Part shown: in pieces, positions 11,782-24,539 of the stretch
How positions within the stretch are numbered: position 1 is the stretch's first letter
How the letters are laid out: every line of letters starts with the position of its first letter
From: Atherix ibis
Lineage: Eukaryota; Arthropoda; Insecta; Diptera; Athericidae
Length of the DNA: 64,000 nucleotides
Assembly (NCBI GenBank): GCA_958298945.1
Contig: OY282607.1
Coordinates: forward strand, 89,659,270-89,723,269
Direction of reading: 5' to 3'
Position numbers and translations under genes: made by a program
Notes under the pieces: model-generated
Seen by the model: only the letters and a program-made list of their open reading frames with translations
Databases searched by the model: none
Told to the model about the DNA's origin: nothing

Positions 11782-11960
11782 ATGATGATGCTGCGGCTGG
11801 TGCTGCTCCTTTTGCTTCTGCTCCTTCTGCTGCAGTTGCTGCTGATGGTTTTTCTGCTGATGGCGACGATGACAACAACGATGTTAATGATTCTAGTATT
11901 ATCGTTGATGATGGGGATGATGCTGACAATGATAATGAATCTCTATGAAATTAAGGATAA
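11782..11960 (+). repeat. Trinucleotide-rich low-complexity tract (CTG/GAT type)
   Basis: Imperfect CTG/GCT repeats pass into GAT/GAC repeats. One frame gives a Leu/Met-rich string of 72 codons starting at 11782. The +2 frame gives Ala-rich then Asp/Asn-rich sequence (DDAAAGAAP..., later VDDGDDADNDNES). The latter resembles acidic low-complexity tails of insect proteins, but a stop lies directly upstream. I treat it as a repeat tract, not as a gene. Confidence 0.7.
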
Positions 11961-11999
11961 TAGAAACGATGGCATTAAAGTTTTCTGTGTGAACGTTTA

Positions 12000-14730
12000 G
12001 TACTAATCCTGTGTCAGGAGCATAATTTCAAGTATACTTTCTGCCCTACTCAAATAACATCGACCAATGTGAAGGATCACTTTTCCTTTGATGTTTGATG
12101 TGGTCACCAATGCGATTATGAATACACGTAGACTTTCGATGCCATGACCATAAAGAGGGGTGTAGTTTTACCATAAATGGATTAAAATACAAGGGATACC
12201 AGTCAAAAACGCATAAATGGATACAAATACTATTATTATTCCAGCCACTTTATAACCTGCTCTGGATATGGGCATATTTACATATTTTTTACTTCCTTTA
12301 CCAATAGTCCAATCGTCGTCCTCTTTGTGACGAACAGACCAATTTAAATCAGGTTTGTTTTTTTTTTTGCGGTTAGTAATGAAAATTTTCCGTGTTAAGC
12401 TTATTAGCGGTCGGTTTGATCTTTTTTATACCCGGTTTTATTTCCAAACTTAAATTTGCTATCGTTTCTAGTGCATCATGGTTACATTCACCCCATTATT
12501 TTTTGAAGGGAATTCTTTTATCTCTATTCTAGAATATAATATAGTTACCAGATTTGCAAACTTCTTTGGTATATCTTCGAAAAGGAGAACTCCGTAATTC
12601 AATTGTCTTCGTTTTGTGGCAATATTGCGATTTTGTTATTCGCCAAAAATGATTTCTAATATTTTGAACAGTCCTTTCCCTTAGAAATTTTTACCCATCA
12701 AGTATTTTGTGCTATAATTTCACTTAGCTTACAACAACTGTCATATTTTTATTATTCATTTTATCCAAAACAACAACAACAACAACAACAAAAAACGCTA
12801 AATTACTTAAAAGGCAAATAACAACCATCGGATTTCTTAGGGTAAAATCTATTTTTGATATCTATTTTTGTTGGGTTTTGTTGGTTTTGGGAAAATTTAT
12901 CCCCATCACAATCAGAGAATAAACCGCAGCTACAATCTTTTGTTTGTTGAAAAGCGATGATCATAAAGAAGTCTTAAATAACAGAGTAGATATTGACTTC
13001 TTCAGTTGCGTTTGGAAAATAAGGGCAAATATTTTATAGAATGAAAAATATCGAATGGAAGAGATAACACCAAAGTTAGGAAGGGAGGACGAAAAATTTA
13101 CAGAGAACACCGCAGCATCTATTCTGATTATTATGAAAAATGAATCGAAGATTAAGTTGGATTCAATATGTCAGAGCTGGAACATGTTCACGATACCCTC
13201 TCACTTGAATACGTTAACGTTTAATTCAGTTCTTTCTTAATTCTGATTATGCTTTCAATGCAGAGGTTTTCCCATTTCATGTGGAATAATTTCCATTCGT
13301 AGGTGTTAAAAGTAGAGTTTCACTTTAAAAAATATGGATTTTTTTAAAAGAACTATTAAAGCTATTAGCGATTTTATACAATAGTAACTAAAAATTATGC
13401 CAAAACTAGATTTATGGTAGTTTTGATAGGTAAATAAGTACAAAAAGAATTTTATATCACCCACAATTATAATGTGAATCTTTGAAGAGCAAATATATTC
13501 CCCCCATTTTATTATGCATAGAAATACATTAAGCCCATGTCCTTAGGATTACCATTCAATAGTAAAAAATTTGAAAATAATTGCATAAAAACCAAGAATA
13601 TAAATGACTTTCAGTACAACCATTATTAAAGATATAGTAAAAAATATCCAGTGGACTATTCGGTGCATAGTTGCAAGCGAATCCTCACGACTAGAGACGC
13701 TTGCTTCTTCGAGATTTTTATCGTCCTAGTTTTAGGGGTTGCAACAACATTCGACTTTATGCAAATTTCTATACCATCATCCCAAAGATGATGCCATTTT
13801 TCATTTGAGATTTAAAGGATTTTCATATCAGACCATTTTTTTTTCCCTTTCAAGGGATTGCCAAAAGGTATGCAGATTAGTGTGTTAAAAGTCTATTATT
13901 TGAGGATTTTCAATATGAGCACATTATTATTTATTAGCTAAAAGCATTTAATTACGTAATGGAAATTTGAATGGGATTAAATTATTAGTAAGGTCGATGT
14001 GGTGCCATTTAGGCTATGGTAATTTACTTTTCTATACGTTGGCTATATTATTAAGAAGAAACTATGGAATCTAATATTCTAGAGAAAAGTGCTGCAGCAA
14101 AAAACTGTCTTCAGAAAAGAATAAAATTTAATGTGTGCCGATTAAAGAGTAAATTGGATTTAATTTTAATGCTCATATGAACATAAATAAAATGCTTTTA
14201 TAATTTGATAAAATATTAAGATTTATGGTAAAAAAAGTAGCAAATTTTTGCATCACAAAACGTTCAGATGCATATTTTCTGAAGGATTATCCAGTTTAGG
14301 GTTTAATAAATACTATTATTTTTTTAAATAAATATTAAATATATATTATATTATAAATTTTTTGTTATTTAGTTTATGAATTGCCATTTTATAATAAAAA
14401 TTAATTTATTTAATTTGTAAAAATTTCAAATAATTATGAGTTAAGTTTTGCGCAAAACTTTCTTGAGTGATGAGACTTATTTCTTGCTCGTGGAATACGT
14501 CAACAAAAAAATTGCCATTATAAGACCATTATAGTCAAACAAAACTGATATTAAAAGTTTTTTAAAAGAGCTATTATATTCATATTAAGTGACTGTGTTG
14601 TGTGCCTTTTAGTCTTCAGTTATTATCATTAAAAATGAAGAAAGATAGGCAGTTACTGTCAATTCGGGACCTCTGAGCCGGTATGATAGCTGACTTTTTG
14701 TGATCTGATTTTAAAAATTTTGGAACGAAT
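12000..14730. other. AT-rich spacer with an (AAC)n run
   Basis: An (AAC)n microsatellite lies at about 12768-12792. A 61-codon plus-strand frame at 13055-13240 (MEEITPKLGREDEKF...) has no recognisable relative. Nothing else is supported. Confidence 0.5.
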
Positions 14731-14732
14731 TA

Positions 14733-15984
14733 TAAAGGGTTTTTGAATAAGAGTGATATGATTTCTTTTTAAAAAAACACACACACTAATCGTTAAGGAA
14801 ATTCAAATGTTTTTTTATTTAATGTGAAGTACAATCGCTACAATTAATCTATGAATAAAACGTCATTCAAGTGGCCTCCACAACTTCTTTTGCAGGAACG
14901 AATTCGATGAACCCAATTTTTGAGCACTTTTTCCACTAAATCAAGTCGTATGTCATGAATAGCATGTTCAATATTGACTTCTAAAGCTTGAAGAGAGTCT
15001 GGTTTATTGCTAAAGACCAATGACTTCAAATAACCCCACAAGAAATAGTCTATTGGTGTTAACTCACAACTTCTTGGAGGCCATTCAATTTCACAATTTC
15101 TTGAAATTAAATCGAATTTCCAAACTTTTCTCACAATAATTCGGTTGTTGCACGTGCTGTGTGGCACGTAGCCCCGTCTTGTTGGAACCAGATGTTGTCA
15201 AGATCAACTTCTTCCAATTTCGGCCATAAAAAAATGGTTATCATCGATTTATACCGCTCTCTATTGACAGTAACGATGTTACCAGCTTCATTTCGAAAGA
15301 AGTAAGAACCGATGATTCCACCAGACCAAAAACCACACCAAACTGTCAATTTAGGTGAATGTAAGCGACAGTTTTGTTTATTTGCCGCACCACTAAGATG
15401 AAGGTGAGCGTCATCGGAGAAGATGATTGTCTTAAAAAAATCGTTATCGTTTTCAAGTTGTTCCAAGACAAAATCAGCAAATTCATGACGTTTACAGTGG
15501 TTCAATGGCTTCAGTTCTTGAGTGATAACAATTTTATACGGATCCTTTCTCAAAATCCGCCAGGTTTGTGGTTTGAGACAATCCCAATTCTTGAGAACAT
15601 TTTGGAATCGACGGGTTGCGGTCTTCAGCAACACTTGCCTGAACGGCAGCAATATTTTCATTACTTCGAAAGGTTCTTTGTCTTATTGGCATTATGTAAA
15701 GAAAATGTATGCTCGAAATTTTTAACAATTCGACGAATAGCGAGCACAGTTGGACGATTATTACGACCATAAAATGGTAAAGGCGCACGAAAAGTTGCAA
15801 TTGGAAAACGATTATTTTGATAATAAAATTGAATAATTTGTAAACGTTGTTATTACATATATCTCTTCACGATAAAATTGTAAATATTACTAAATATAAT
15901 AAAAGAAAAAAGACAGATCATGACATATTACAAATAGCCGAAACGTCACTTAGAAATCATATCATTCTTATTTCAAAACCCTAT
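14733..15984 (-). mobile_element. DD41D (rosa/visitor-type) Tc1/mariner element, decayed
   Basis: Terminal inverted repeats are visible: GGGTTTTTGAATAAGAGTGA on the left and, inverted on the right, GGGTTTTGAAATAAGAATGA, both continuing TATGATTTCT. The minus strand encodes a broken transposase: RPTVLAIRRIVKNFE, ENIAAVQASVAED (HTH region), KIVITQELKPL, TIIFSDDAHLHLSGAANKQN (first Asp), LTVWCGFWSGGIIGSYFF, NIWFQQDGATCHTA (second Asp), EWPPRSCELTPIDYFLWGY (third Asp), and CKRSCGGHLNDVLF at the end. Frameshifts occur near 15540-15660 and 15125, with a TGA near 15131. The longest open piece is 15131-15661. Allowing for the frameshift, second-to-third Asp spacing is about 41. It is non-functional. 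Confidence 0.85.
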
Positions 15985-16021
15985 ACGTAGTTCCAAAAAG
16001 CGGATACCACAGCATACAATA

Positions 16022-16958
16022 TGAGTTCTGTTCAAAAAGTGTTGCGAATTTTGAATTTCCGCGGGTTACGTATATTCGATTTTTGATTTTTTGTGGCGTT
16101 ATGTTGGTACTCATGTCTCTCACTTATGCCGACAAGTTCAGCCATTTTGAATTTTCAGTTAACTTTTCACAGTTGCTTTGCTTGCACGTGTTTTGGCTCG
16201 TCTTTGATTTTTGCCCATTCCAAAAAATGGATCAAAGAATCTGTTTCGGGGACAAGAAAAAGTCACAGGGGGGCAGATCCGGAGAATACGGTTACTGCGG
16301 CATTATAAGTATGTTGTTTTTGGCCAAAAAATTCCGCACAAGCAAGGATGCGTGAGCAAAGGCGATATCATGGTGCAAAAGTCTATTTTTGTTCTTCCGA
16401 AATCCGGGCGTTTCTGGCGGATTGATTCGCGCAACTTGCACATAACTTGCAGGTAATATTCCTTATTGACCGTTCTACCCTGTGTCAAGAACTCATGATG
16501 CACCATGCCCATGCAATCGAAGAAAACTGTAAACAAATCCTTTACATTTTTCGGTCATGGCTCGTGCGGCAGCTTCCATTGGGATGATTGAGCTTTGGTT
16601 TCCACGTCATAACCACAAACCCATGATTCGTCACCACTTATGAACCTCTGGAGCAAATTTGGGTCATCGCAGACAGAGTCCAACAGCTCTTTAGCAATGT
16701 TAATGCCATGCAAGCAAACTGAAAATCGAAGACGAGCCAAAACACGTGCAAGCAAAGCAGCTGTCAAAAATTAACAGAACATTCAAAATGGCCGAACATT
16801 CAAAATGGCCAAAAATTAACTGAAACATTCAAAAGGACTGAACGTGTCGACATAAGTGAGAGACATGAGTACCAACATAACGCCACAAAAAAATCGAAAA
16901 TCCAATAAACGTAACGCGCGGAAATTCAAAATTCCCGATACTTTTTGAACGGACCTCG
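16022..16958 (-). mobile_element. Fold-back mariner derivative with 5' ends on both sides
   Basis: Both termini are 5' ends of one mariner family (inverse of ...TTTTTGAACGGACCTCGTA at right, TGAGTTCTGTTCAAAAAGTG at left), with TA on each side. The left arm (16022 to ~16243) runs forward through leader sequence to the start codon (ATG 16227-16229, MDQRIC). It then jumps to the inverted transposase C-terminal region. On the minus strand from the right end come the leader, then ELLDSVCDDPNLLQRFISGD, ESWVCGYDVETKAQSSQWKL, then VNKEYYLQVM, a frameshifted HHD block, and DFFLFP at the junction. The arms are about 200 bp. The N-terminal HTH and the true 3' end are missing, so no enzyme is made. Confidence 0.85.
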
Positions 16959-16959
16959 T

Positions 16960-19300
16960 ACATGGCAAATTTTACCATTATTATGCAAAAAAAATTCCCA
17001 GGGGCTTCCATTTATTGTGATTTGGCGATATTAAATGTCCTCCAAGATCCAGACATTTGACATCATTGAACTTTTTCTTTTAAAACTACGTAAAATATTA
17101 TATTTACACAAATAATCTTTAAATATAAAATTATCTAAAAATCAACATTCATCAAGAAATTACTAAATAGCATCTCGAAATATGCAAAAAATCCATTCAA
17201 TTAAGTCCTGCAAGAAATTTTATAGCAGTTATTTGAATTATTTTATATAAAATATAAAATTGCAGTAATTATTTAATTACTTTATAGACTAAAAACTTTA
17301 TAAAAATCTTAATTGGTAGTTTATTTTATTTAACTTTACTTTCCATAGTATAAATTGGATAATTCTTTATTATCGAATGCAAAATTTTAAAATATCTTCT
17401 TTCTGAAGAAGATGGAAATCTTTTTAGAATATTATTTTTATTAATATAAAATTTATAAAAATATCTACAAAAACGGGAATTTTTTCCCTTACAACTACAT
17501 ATACACATAATAATCCCTTTGCCCCCCTTTCATGTCATATAAATTTTTCTTCCCAAAATTTGGATATGAACTTTGTTGGAAAATAGATGGTAAATCCTTT
17601 ACAATCTCTATTACATGAATTTTGTAGTTTCCACTATCGTTTCTTATTATTTATATAATTCTAAAATTGTTGTTAACACTTGAACTTTAGTTGAAAATTT
17701 CAGTTATAAACTTTTAGTTACTTTAAAGTAGGAATATGTTCCGTGACAGGAATAACTTGTACCTCTCTCTATATTAACACGTCATGTATTAAATTAAAGT
17801 TTTATTCAAAGAAAAATATTAAAATATTTTAAACTTTAAAAAAAAATTAAAAGTAAAATACTTTTACTTTTAATTAAAAATTGTTCCTAATTTTTGTTGA
17901 CAATAACAAATATTGTCAACAAAAATTAGGCACAATTTTCGAAAATGTCTAACAAATTTACTAAAAAAAAAAAAGGTTATTCAAAAAAATTTTCAGAAAT
18001 AAAAAAAAATATAACAATTCAATATTTATAATAAAATAAAAATTAATTATTTAAGAGAGAATATGTAAGAGAGAATACGTTGGTATTTATACATGAAAAA
18101 ATTAATTATTTAGTATCTTTAAAAGTATTACATATTATACACAATTACATGCAAATATACTTAAAATATTAATAAATTTTTAAAAAGGTATAAAATAAAA
18201 TTGCTAAGTAAATAGAATTTAAATAAATATTTCTGAAAAATACAAAATAATGTCCAAAAATATTCAAATTCAAATATATGTACTCTGGAGAATATTTACA
18301 TGTACCTAAAATATAAGGTAAAATAAAAATTTAGCCTTAAGTAATAAAAAGATATTTGTACAAAAAAAAAAAACCTATACTCAAATACTTATTCTTATTG
18401 GATAAAATACTTTTATATAGATACAATCTACAGAAGAAAAAAAAATTTAATAATAATAGCACATAAACAGTATCAAGAAAATAAATCCACAAAATAAGCA
18501 GTAACGAATATTTATTTTTATTTATCCCAAATAGGCTTTGCGAATATTTATAAATATATATTATAAATATGTACTATATTTTGAAATAAAAAATTAGAGA
18601 AAAAAAATTACACAAAAAAAACTATTTAAAAAAAAAAACTTTTCACATGAAAACTTTTAAGAACTTTCTCTTCTGGCTCTGTTCAAGTTATGAGAAATTT
18701 TAAAAAATGTAAAATAACTAAAATACTTTATTTTCCATAAGAAAATACAATAGATAAATTGAAATTTTTCTACTTCAGATAATAAATAATAGTAGTTTTT
18801 CTTTAATAGTCGAGGATGAGTTATAAATCATGGTCAAAAAATTTATTATTTCTGAAAGCATTAACATGAACGCCACATGGAATAATAACTTAAACCTGAC
18901 AACTGTTATTGTGAACCGTCGACGAGACCTTCTTCGAAAAACCTCACAATTGTTAAACGTTCTTTGTTTGTTGGTTTATTTTTGAGCAAGTTCACAAATA
19001 CATGTGTGTGTGGCCACATTGGTTTGTAAAAAGTCACAAATATATGTTGGAGCAGGGGAGGGTGGTGGTTCACATCTAAGCACCACGACCGTAGGGCCAT
19101 TTAGCGTCTCAATTATGCAGGTTTAAATGTTCATGTTCAATTAGATAAATTTAAGGAGTCTTTTTTTTTTAGTTTTTTCTTTTATATTTTATGTACCCAG
19201 AGTATTTTTGCGTAGAATTACGGATTGGTTGTCGAGTAAAGCGAGGAAATTTTTACTATTTTCGCATTCTTTGCATCTGGTGGACATTGATGCTGTTAGT
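16960..19300. other. AT-rich spacer
   Basis: Extremely A/T-rich (particularly 17050-18880). The only structure I see is the twin hairpin at 17845-17939, annotated separately. Confidence 0.6.
17845..17939. repeat. Two adjacent hairpin-forming inverted repeats
   Basis: First hairpin: 14-bp perfect arms (17845-17858 and 17862-17875) with a 3-nt loop. Second hairpin: about 29-bp arms (17877-17905 and 17911-17939), with one internal mismatch plus possible end mismatches, and a 5-nt loop ACAAA. Each arm of the second contains CCTAATTTTTGTTGACAATA or its complement. No coding is associated. Confidence 0.9.
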
Positions 19301-19309
19301 TGGCGCGAT

Positions 19310-19520
19310 TAATGCCGCGAATACTCAGTTTATTCGTTGACAAGCCGATCAGCATATTCGTTGCCATGAATTCCTACATGACTCAACACCCACCGCAACT
19401 GAATAAAGCGATTGTTTATTAGGCGATGTCTGACATTATTTGGTACCGGTTCCGTCCTCCTCAAACTATCATTAACTTCAGCATTACCCAATCTACTCAA
19501 ATCGCGTTTAAACAATGTAC
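19310..19520 (-). pseudogene. RNase H C-terminal scrap of a LINE
   Basis: The minus strand reads IQLRWVLSHVGIHGNEYADR followed by LVNE and a stop near 19330. This matches the (V/L)PSHxGIxGNExAD block at the end of retrotransposon RNase H. Sequence upstream in the same frame (to 19515) is open but not recognisable. It is a small truncated relic. Confidence 0.75.
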
Positions 19521-19649
19521 GGAAGTATTTTCAGTTGGTTGCCTTCTTTTTCAATTGGGACATGTTAACCCAAATTCTCAATCCGACTCTCATCCAAGGC
19601 ATTCATTCCGGATTAGGACGGGTATTTGTGATCTTTGAAGTGGGATGTT

Positions 19650-22400
19650 GGCATTTCTTTACATTTTAATGAGGATTAGTGAGATCGAGAAGGACCCTCT
19701 TTTGCCAATGTAAGTGTTCAATATGGTTTTAATCAAGGAGTGTAACGGATATTCAGAGTAGCAGAGGTTTTTAATAGAAGAATTGATACCTGACTTTCAG
19801 GAGAAGATGTAAAAAAGGAGTTTCAACTCGTGAAGAAGCTACCGGTAAAGTGCGGTGGCATCCAGTGGCTAACCTTATGCTCCAAATTTGTAGACACATG
19901 ATTTGGACATCTTGGAACACAGAGTGAGTCAATAGACCAAACTTCCGTCGAGAAGTACGTCAGTCACTTGTATTGCTCAATCCTGTTTGATCTTACTTTT
20001 CCTAACCAACCACTGGATTCATAGAACCTTATTTTTAGTTTGAGGTTCCCATTTGTATCCGCGGCTAATTGAAACATGTCGAGCGCTAATGGCATCCACT
20101 AAGGGAAGATGTTCGTTTCCCCCAACCGGTACCGAAGTTGTACCTCAATCTTTCCTGCAACATACTAAAAAAAATATATCGCTTTGCCGAAATCTATAAA
20201 ACCGCCACTTTTATGGCACCAGGACCTAACCCGATGGTTCGGCTGGTAGATACGACTCCATTAAATCGATAGTTTAGATATCAATCCCCCACTCTGCCAC
20301 CTGGACAAGTACTCTTTAACGGTAAATCCGGTTGGAAGTCTTTTCCTAATCTAGAGAGAGAAGGAGGCTATATAGACCTTTCTTATAATATGTTAGCCAT
20401 ATATAGCGTGCTCAAGGTGGAAGAAGAGAGACTGCGTTCTCTGAATGGCCCTAAAATCTTGTTGGTTAATTTAATTTTTTTTTTTTGGAATATTTTAGAA
20501 AGGTATGGTAGAAGCGATCAGGGCCGGAAGCTATTGGCCTTGGGTGTAGTGGTTTGTCGTTTGGGCATTGGTATCGCTACCGAAAACTTCCAGATCTTGG
20601 GCCAGAAGGACGATATTAGTATCTGGTATGCATTGTAGCCTCTTCTTAAATATCCTGAAAGACTCTTTGGCTTTACCAAGAGAGGTTTCCTTCAATGATT
20701 TTAACATGTGGTGGAATTCGGAAAAATCAATTTGGTGGTTTAAAGGGTGAGTACAGGCATTTTTTTCAGGTATAAAAAGAGCACAGCTGTACAATTAATT
20801 GTCCCTATGGCAGGTGGAACTGAAGTGACGTCCACAATGAATAATAATGCCTCCCTCAGCCATTAAAACCTGTACAGAACTGCTCCCCTTTCTGCCCAGA
20901 ATTATTCTCCTTCAAGCCTCCCTCATAATAATATTTAACTAATGCTTTGTTATTTAAATAAAAAAATTTATATTACCATTTATGTAACCGGTATTATTTC
21001 CCTCAATTAATTTTAATAACATTTTAAAAATATTTACTATTAAGGAAAAAATATCATTTTTAACCATTATACTTTTTAAAAAAACTACAATAAAAATAAT
21101 TATTTTTTATTGCAAATAAAAAAACAAAAAATATTATCAAAAATAAAAAGCCCCCAAAAAAAGAGCAAATACTATAATAATAACATTTTACTACAGATGT
21201 TCTGTGATTGTTTAACTTTTAGTTGAAAATTTTCTATCTTTTATATTCTATTTTGTAGATGTCCTTGCCTGAGACTCTATATTATTTATGGTTATTATTT
21301 TATTTTCAATTTTTTTCTTTTTGATTTCTTTCATTTAATATGATTTCATTTTTCCTTTTTGTGGTACTCAGGATTATTATCCTTTTTTATGTACAGATTT
21401 GTTTATATGTTAGTCTTATTTTTATTATTATTATTACTATTTTTTCATTCCCCTAGGTTTTACTATGCTCTTTGATATTCCTTATAATTCTAATATGAGT
21501 ACTTATCTATGAAAGTATATGTATGTGTATACACACGTGTGTATATAAGCAAAGGCAGAGAATAGAATGGAGAAAAAAAATCTGAAAGCTTCACTTTTAG
21601 TTGATTCCATGAAAAGCTCTCTACTTTTCTGTACTTAATTTTATAGATTTTATTTTCAGTATTTCAATTTGTTCCATTTTTATAGCCTTAAGGAATTTAT
21701 GATATCACTAAGTGAAATACAAAAAACACCCACACGATTATAGAGGGAAGAATTTTCTTCTTTACAAAAACAGTTCTAACAAATGATAAAAGACTATCAA
21801 ATAAAAGCGAAAAACCCCAAAAGGGGAGTAAAAATATTTAAGGATATCATCATAAAAGACTTTGTTCTTTTACAAGATAAATTCCATATTATTTCTTGTT
21901 TAAAAATATGACATTTATAGTTGATATTTTAGATTGTGAATTTTGAAACGGCAAAAAAAAAAAAAGTTTTTTATTGAAAATTATTTCCTTGAATAACTGG
22001 CATATTTCCATTAGTGTAATATATTCTCAGAAATCAACTATAGAATAGGAGATGGCCTATGTTGTGAAATGGGTAGTTGAATTTCAAGGAAACACTTTTA
22101 AAATTTCTGAAATATTTTAGGAGCACAAAATAATTTTTCTTATTATGTCACTCATATTTAGTGATTGTTTAATAAAGTTTTATCAAATATATAGAAAATA
22201 TTTTCTATTTAAATTTTAATAAAGTATTTATTTTATTATTTGACCATAATTTTTCTATTATATACAAATTAAATTACTATTCAAAAAAATTATAGCTAAT
22301 ATTTTTGCTGAACTAAATCTTTTGGAAGAATTTTCAGATGTTTTTTTTGCACATTTCAGAATGTAAGTTTGTCATTACTTGACGGACTTTCATTTTAAAA
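19650..22400. other. Spacer, with a GC-richer stretch 19700-20800
   Basis: 19700-20800 is less A/T-rich than its surroundings and may be old repeat DNA, but no domain was recognised. A minus-strand frame of 87 codons (20531-20794, containing HHMLKSLKETSLGKAKESF) has protein-like composition without a family I know. From 20930 on the sequence is A/T-rich spacer. Confidence 0.45.
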
Positions 22401-22419
22401 TATTTCTGTTTGTAATGAT

Positions 22420-22510
22420 ATTTTGTATAGCAAAAGTTTAATTGCGTCAAATCGTAAGATCTTGTAGGCCAGTTTATATGACCAAATATTCAAATTACGC
22501 GTCCTGGGCA
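22420..22510 (-). pseudogene. Small DD41D transposase scrap
   Basis: Minus-strand reading GHINWPTRSYDLTQLNF matches the (V)NWPPRSCDLTPLDYF block around the third catalytic residue of the DD41D copies elsewhere in this window. In this copy the final Asp is Asn. Only about 30 codons are recognisable. Confidence 0.55.
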
Positions 22511-22679
22511 ATTTTTGCGCATTAAAGCCAAAAATTCTCATATTTTGTTGCTTCTAATATTATTTTCGTAATATTACATATAGTTTTAATTAAAGTTTCT
22601 AAATTTTGGGTCAAAAAAAGCCGCTTAGCATATTTTTAAAAAAAATATAAGCCAATGACACATGGTCATGGCTGGTTAA

Positions 22680-22915
22680 AACAGTTCAATTTCGACAGAC
22701 TTCGTAGTGCTCGAAAGTGAACTTCTAAACTGGATGACCGAATTCGTATCCATTATCTGGCGTCTCATGGGAATGCCAGATTAGCATATGAGAGTAACGG
22801 CATGCAGGTTGGTGTGATTTGACATAACAGGGACAGGAAGGTAGAAAAGGTTTAATGGACCAAGCTCTCTTGGTCCGTGGTCTCGGAATCTCCGACTTTA
22901 CTTTCTTCATTCATA
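22680..22915. other. Short GC-richer island, unidentified
   Basis: Roughly 230 bp stand out from A/T-rich flanks. A 61-codon minus-strand frame is open here (22725-22910), but its sequence has no family resemblance I can defend. Confidence 0.35.
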
Positions 22916-23039
22916 TTTTTTCGCCTTTTAATTAATTATAATTAAGAAAAATATAATAATTCGCATGTAAAAAGTAAAAAAAATAATAAATGAAAACTAT
23001 AATAAGTAAATAAAAGAAATATTCACAGTGATAATTTAT

Positions 23040-24150
23040 ATAAGGGTGATTTTTTAAGTGTCCAAAATAAAATACAGAATTGCAATTTTTCTGTAACGAT
23101 GTATAAAAACATTTTTTTTGAATTGACAAAATTTTTGTCATTTTCTATTTAAAGATTATTTTATGTAAATGTCGGTAACGATTGCGTTTTAAGTGATCCA
23201 TGAGAAAAATCCAATTTTGAAGCCACTTTTTCGATCATCTCGGATAGTATCTCACTAATAACACATGTAATATTGTCTTTCATGACTGCAAGTGGCGCTG
23301 GTTTATCGGCATAAATGAGTAACTTTATGTAGCCCCAAAAAAAAATAGTCTTGAGACGTCAAATCGCACGATCTTGGCGGCCTAGACGGCGGTTCGAACC
23401 TTGAGATAAATTTCTCACCGAACTCACCTTTCAATATGTCCCTTGTTTTATGTGCTGTGTGGCATGCACCACCGTCTTACTGAAACCACATTGCGATCAG
23501 ATGCAGTTCTTGCATTTTGGGTAAAAAAAATTCGAAATCATGGAACGATAACAGCATCGTCTTTAAAGAAATACAGAACGATGATTCCAACGGCCCCATA
23601 AACCGCAACAACAAGTTACTCACCAACAAACATCGATACTTTGGCAAGTCGTTCGGTTTGTGTCTGGGCACGACCTGTATTATGCACTTTCAGCCCAAAA
23701 TCCTTGGGTAAAATCTTCAACATAGTCGAGTAACATAATCCCAATTGCTGTGAACGGCGACGGATGGAGAAATCGTAGTCTTCATCAATACTGGACGCTA
23801 CGGCAGCAATATTTTCTTCTGTAAGCACTCTACGCATGTGGGTTGGTAGTTTGATGTGCAATAGTGTAAAATTACTGTCAAATTTTGTCACTATGGCTTG
23901 AATTGCTTGCTCAAAAGATCGTTTATGACGACCATAAAATTTTCGGAATGTATGAAAGCACGAATTTTGATAATAAAATAAAATAATTTGTAAGCGTTGA
24001 TCGAGTATAAGACTTTCCATGATAAAATGGCAAAACTAATTAAGCACTTTTGACTATAACAAACGTCACATGTCGTGCGTAATCTGTCAAAAATAAAAAC
24101 ATAAACCAAACAGTAAAAAAATCATTTTTTTTTTGTTGAAACAAACCATT
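23040..24150 (-). mobile_element. DD41D (rosa/visitor-type) element, internally deleted
   Basis: The minus strand starts MESLILDQRLQIILFYYQNS (from 24020), then RRVLTEENIAAVASSIDEDY, RRRSQQLGLCYSTMLKILPK, then in another frame KPNDLPKYR. A deletion removes the first catalytic Asp block. The copy continues FFKDDA, FFLPKMQELHLIAMWFQ, a stop, then DGGACHTAHKTRDILKGEFG, PPRSCDLTSQDYFF and YADKPAPLAVMKDN. From the Asp of (Q)DGG to the Asp of QDYF is one continuous frame with 41 intervening residues. This confirms the family spacing directly. The ends are uncertain: only a weak inverted match (GGTGATTTTTT-like) is seen near 23043 and 24125. Confidence 0.8.
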
Positions 24151-24539
24151 TATTACAATGTATCGAACTAAGAGATTAAAAAACATTATAATTATTTAAT
24201 TACTTATTTTTTATTTAAGCCTCTACTGTCGTTCCAGCACGTTATTATCATGATTCATCGATAGTAAGGTAAGTCGTCATCAGAATAGGAGCATATCTCA
24301 CAACTAACCTGACTGTCTGTTGATAATAATTGCTTCCTTCTTTATTTCGTGATCGGTTTATATCGAATAAAATTTTAGTTCATATTTTGTTTTCTTCTCG
24401 CAGTTTTATTATTTCCCACCTTATTTATCAGGTCAACCTTTTATTTTGGTTTTACTGGAAAACATTTTTTTTTGAAATTTTTCGGCAAAAATTAGAGCAA
24501 AATTATTATCTGAAAACTTTTTGTTATTTTTAATAAGTC

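Noticed and set aside
11782..12000. 72-codon Leu/Met-rich frame that looks like a signal or membrane peptide
   Set aside because: It is produced by CTG/GAT trinucleotide repeats, and every frame of the tract looks biased.
19700..20350. Less A/T-rich stretch considered as rRNA or a spacer of rDNA
   Set aside because: No recognisable conserved rRNA core sequences were found on either strand.
23391..23400. GGTTCGAACC, a perfect tRNA B-box-like palindrome
   Set aside because: It falls inside the DD41D transposase coding relic, and no A box or cloverleaf surrounds it.
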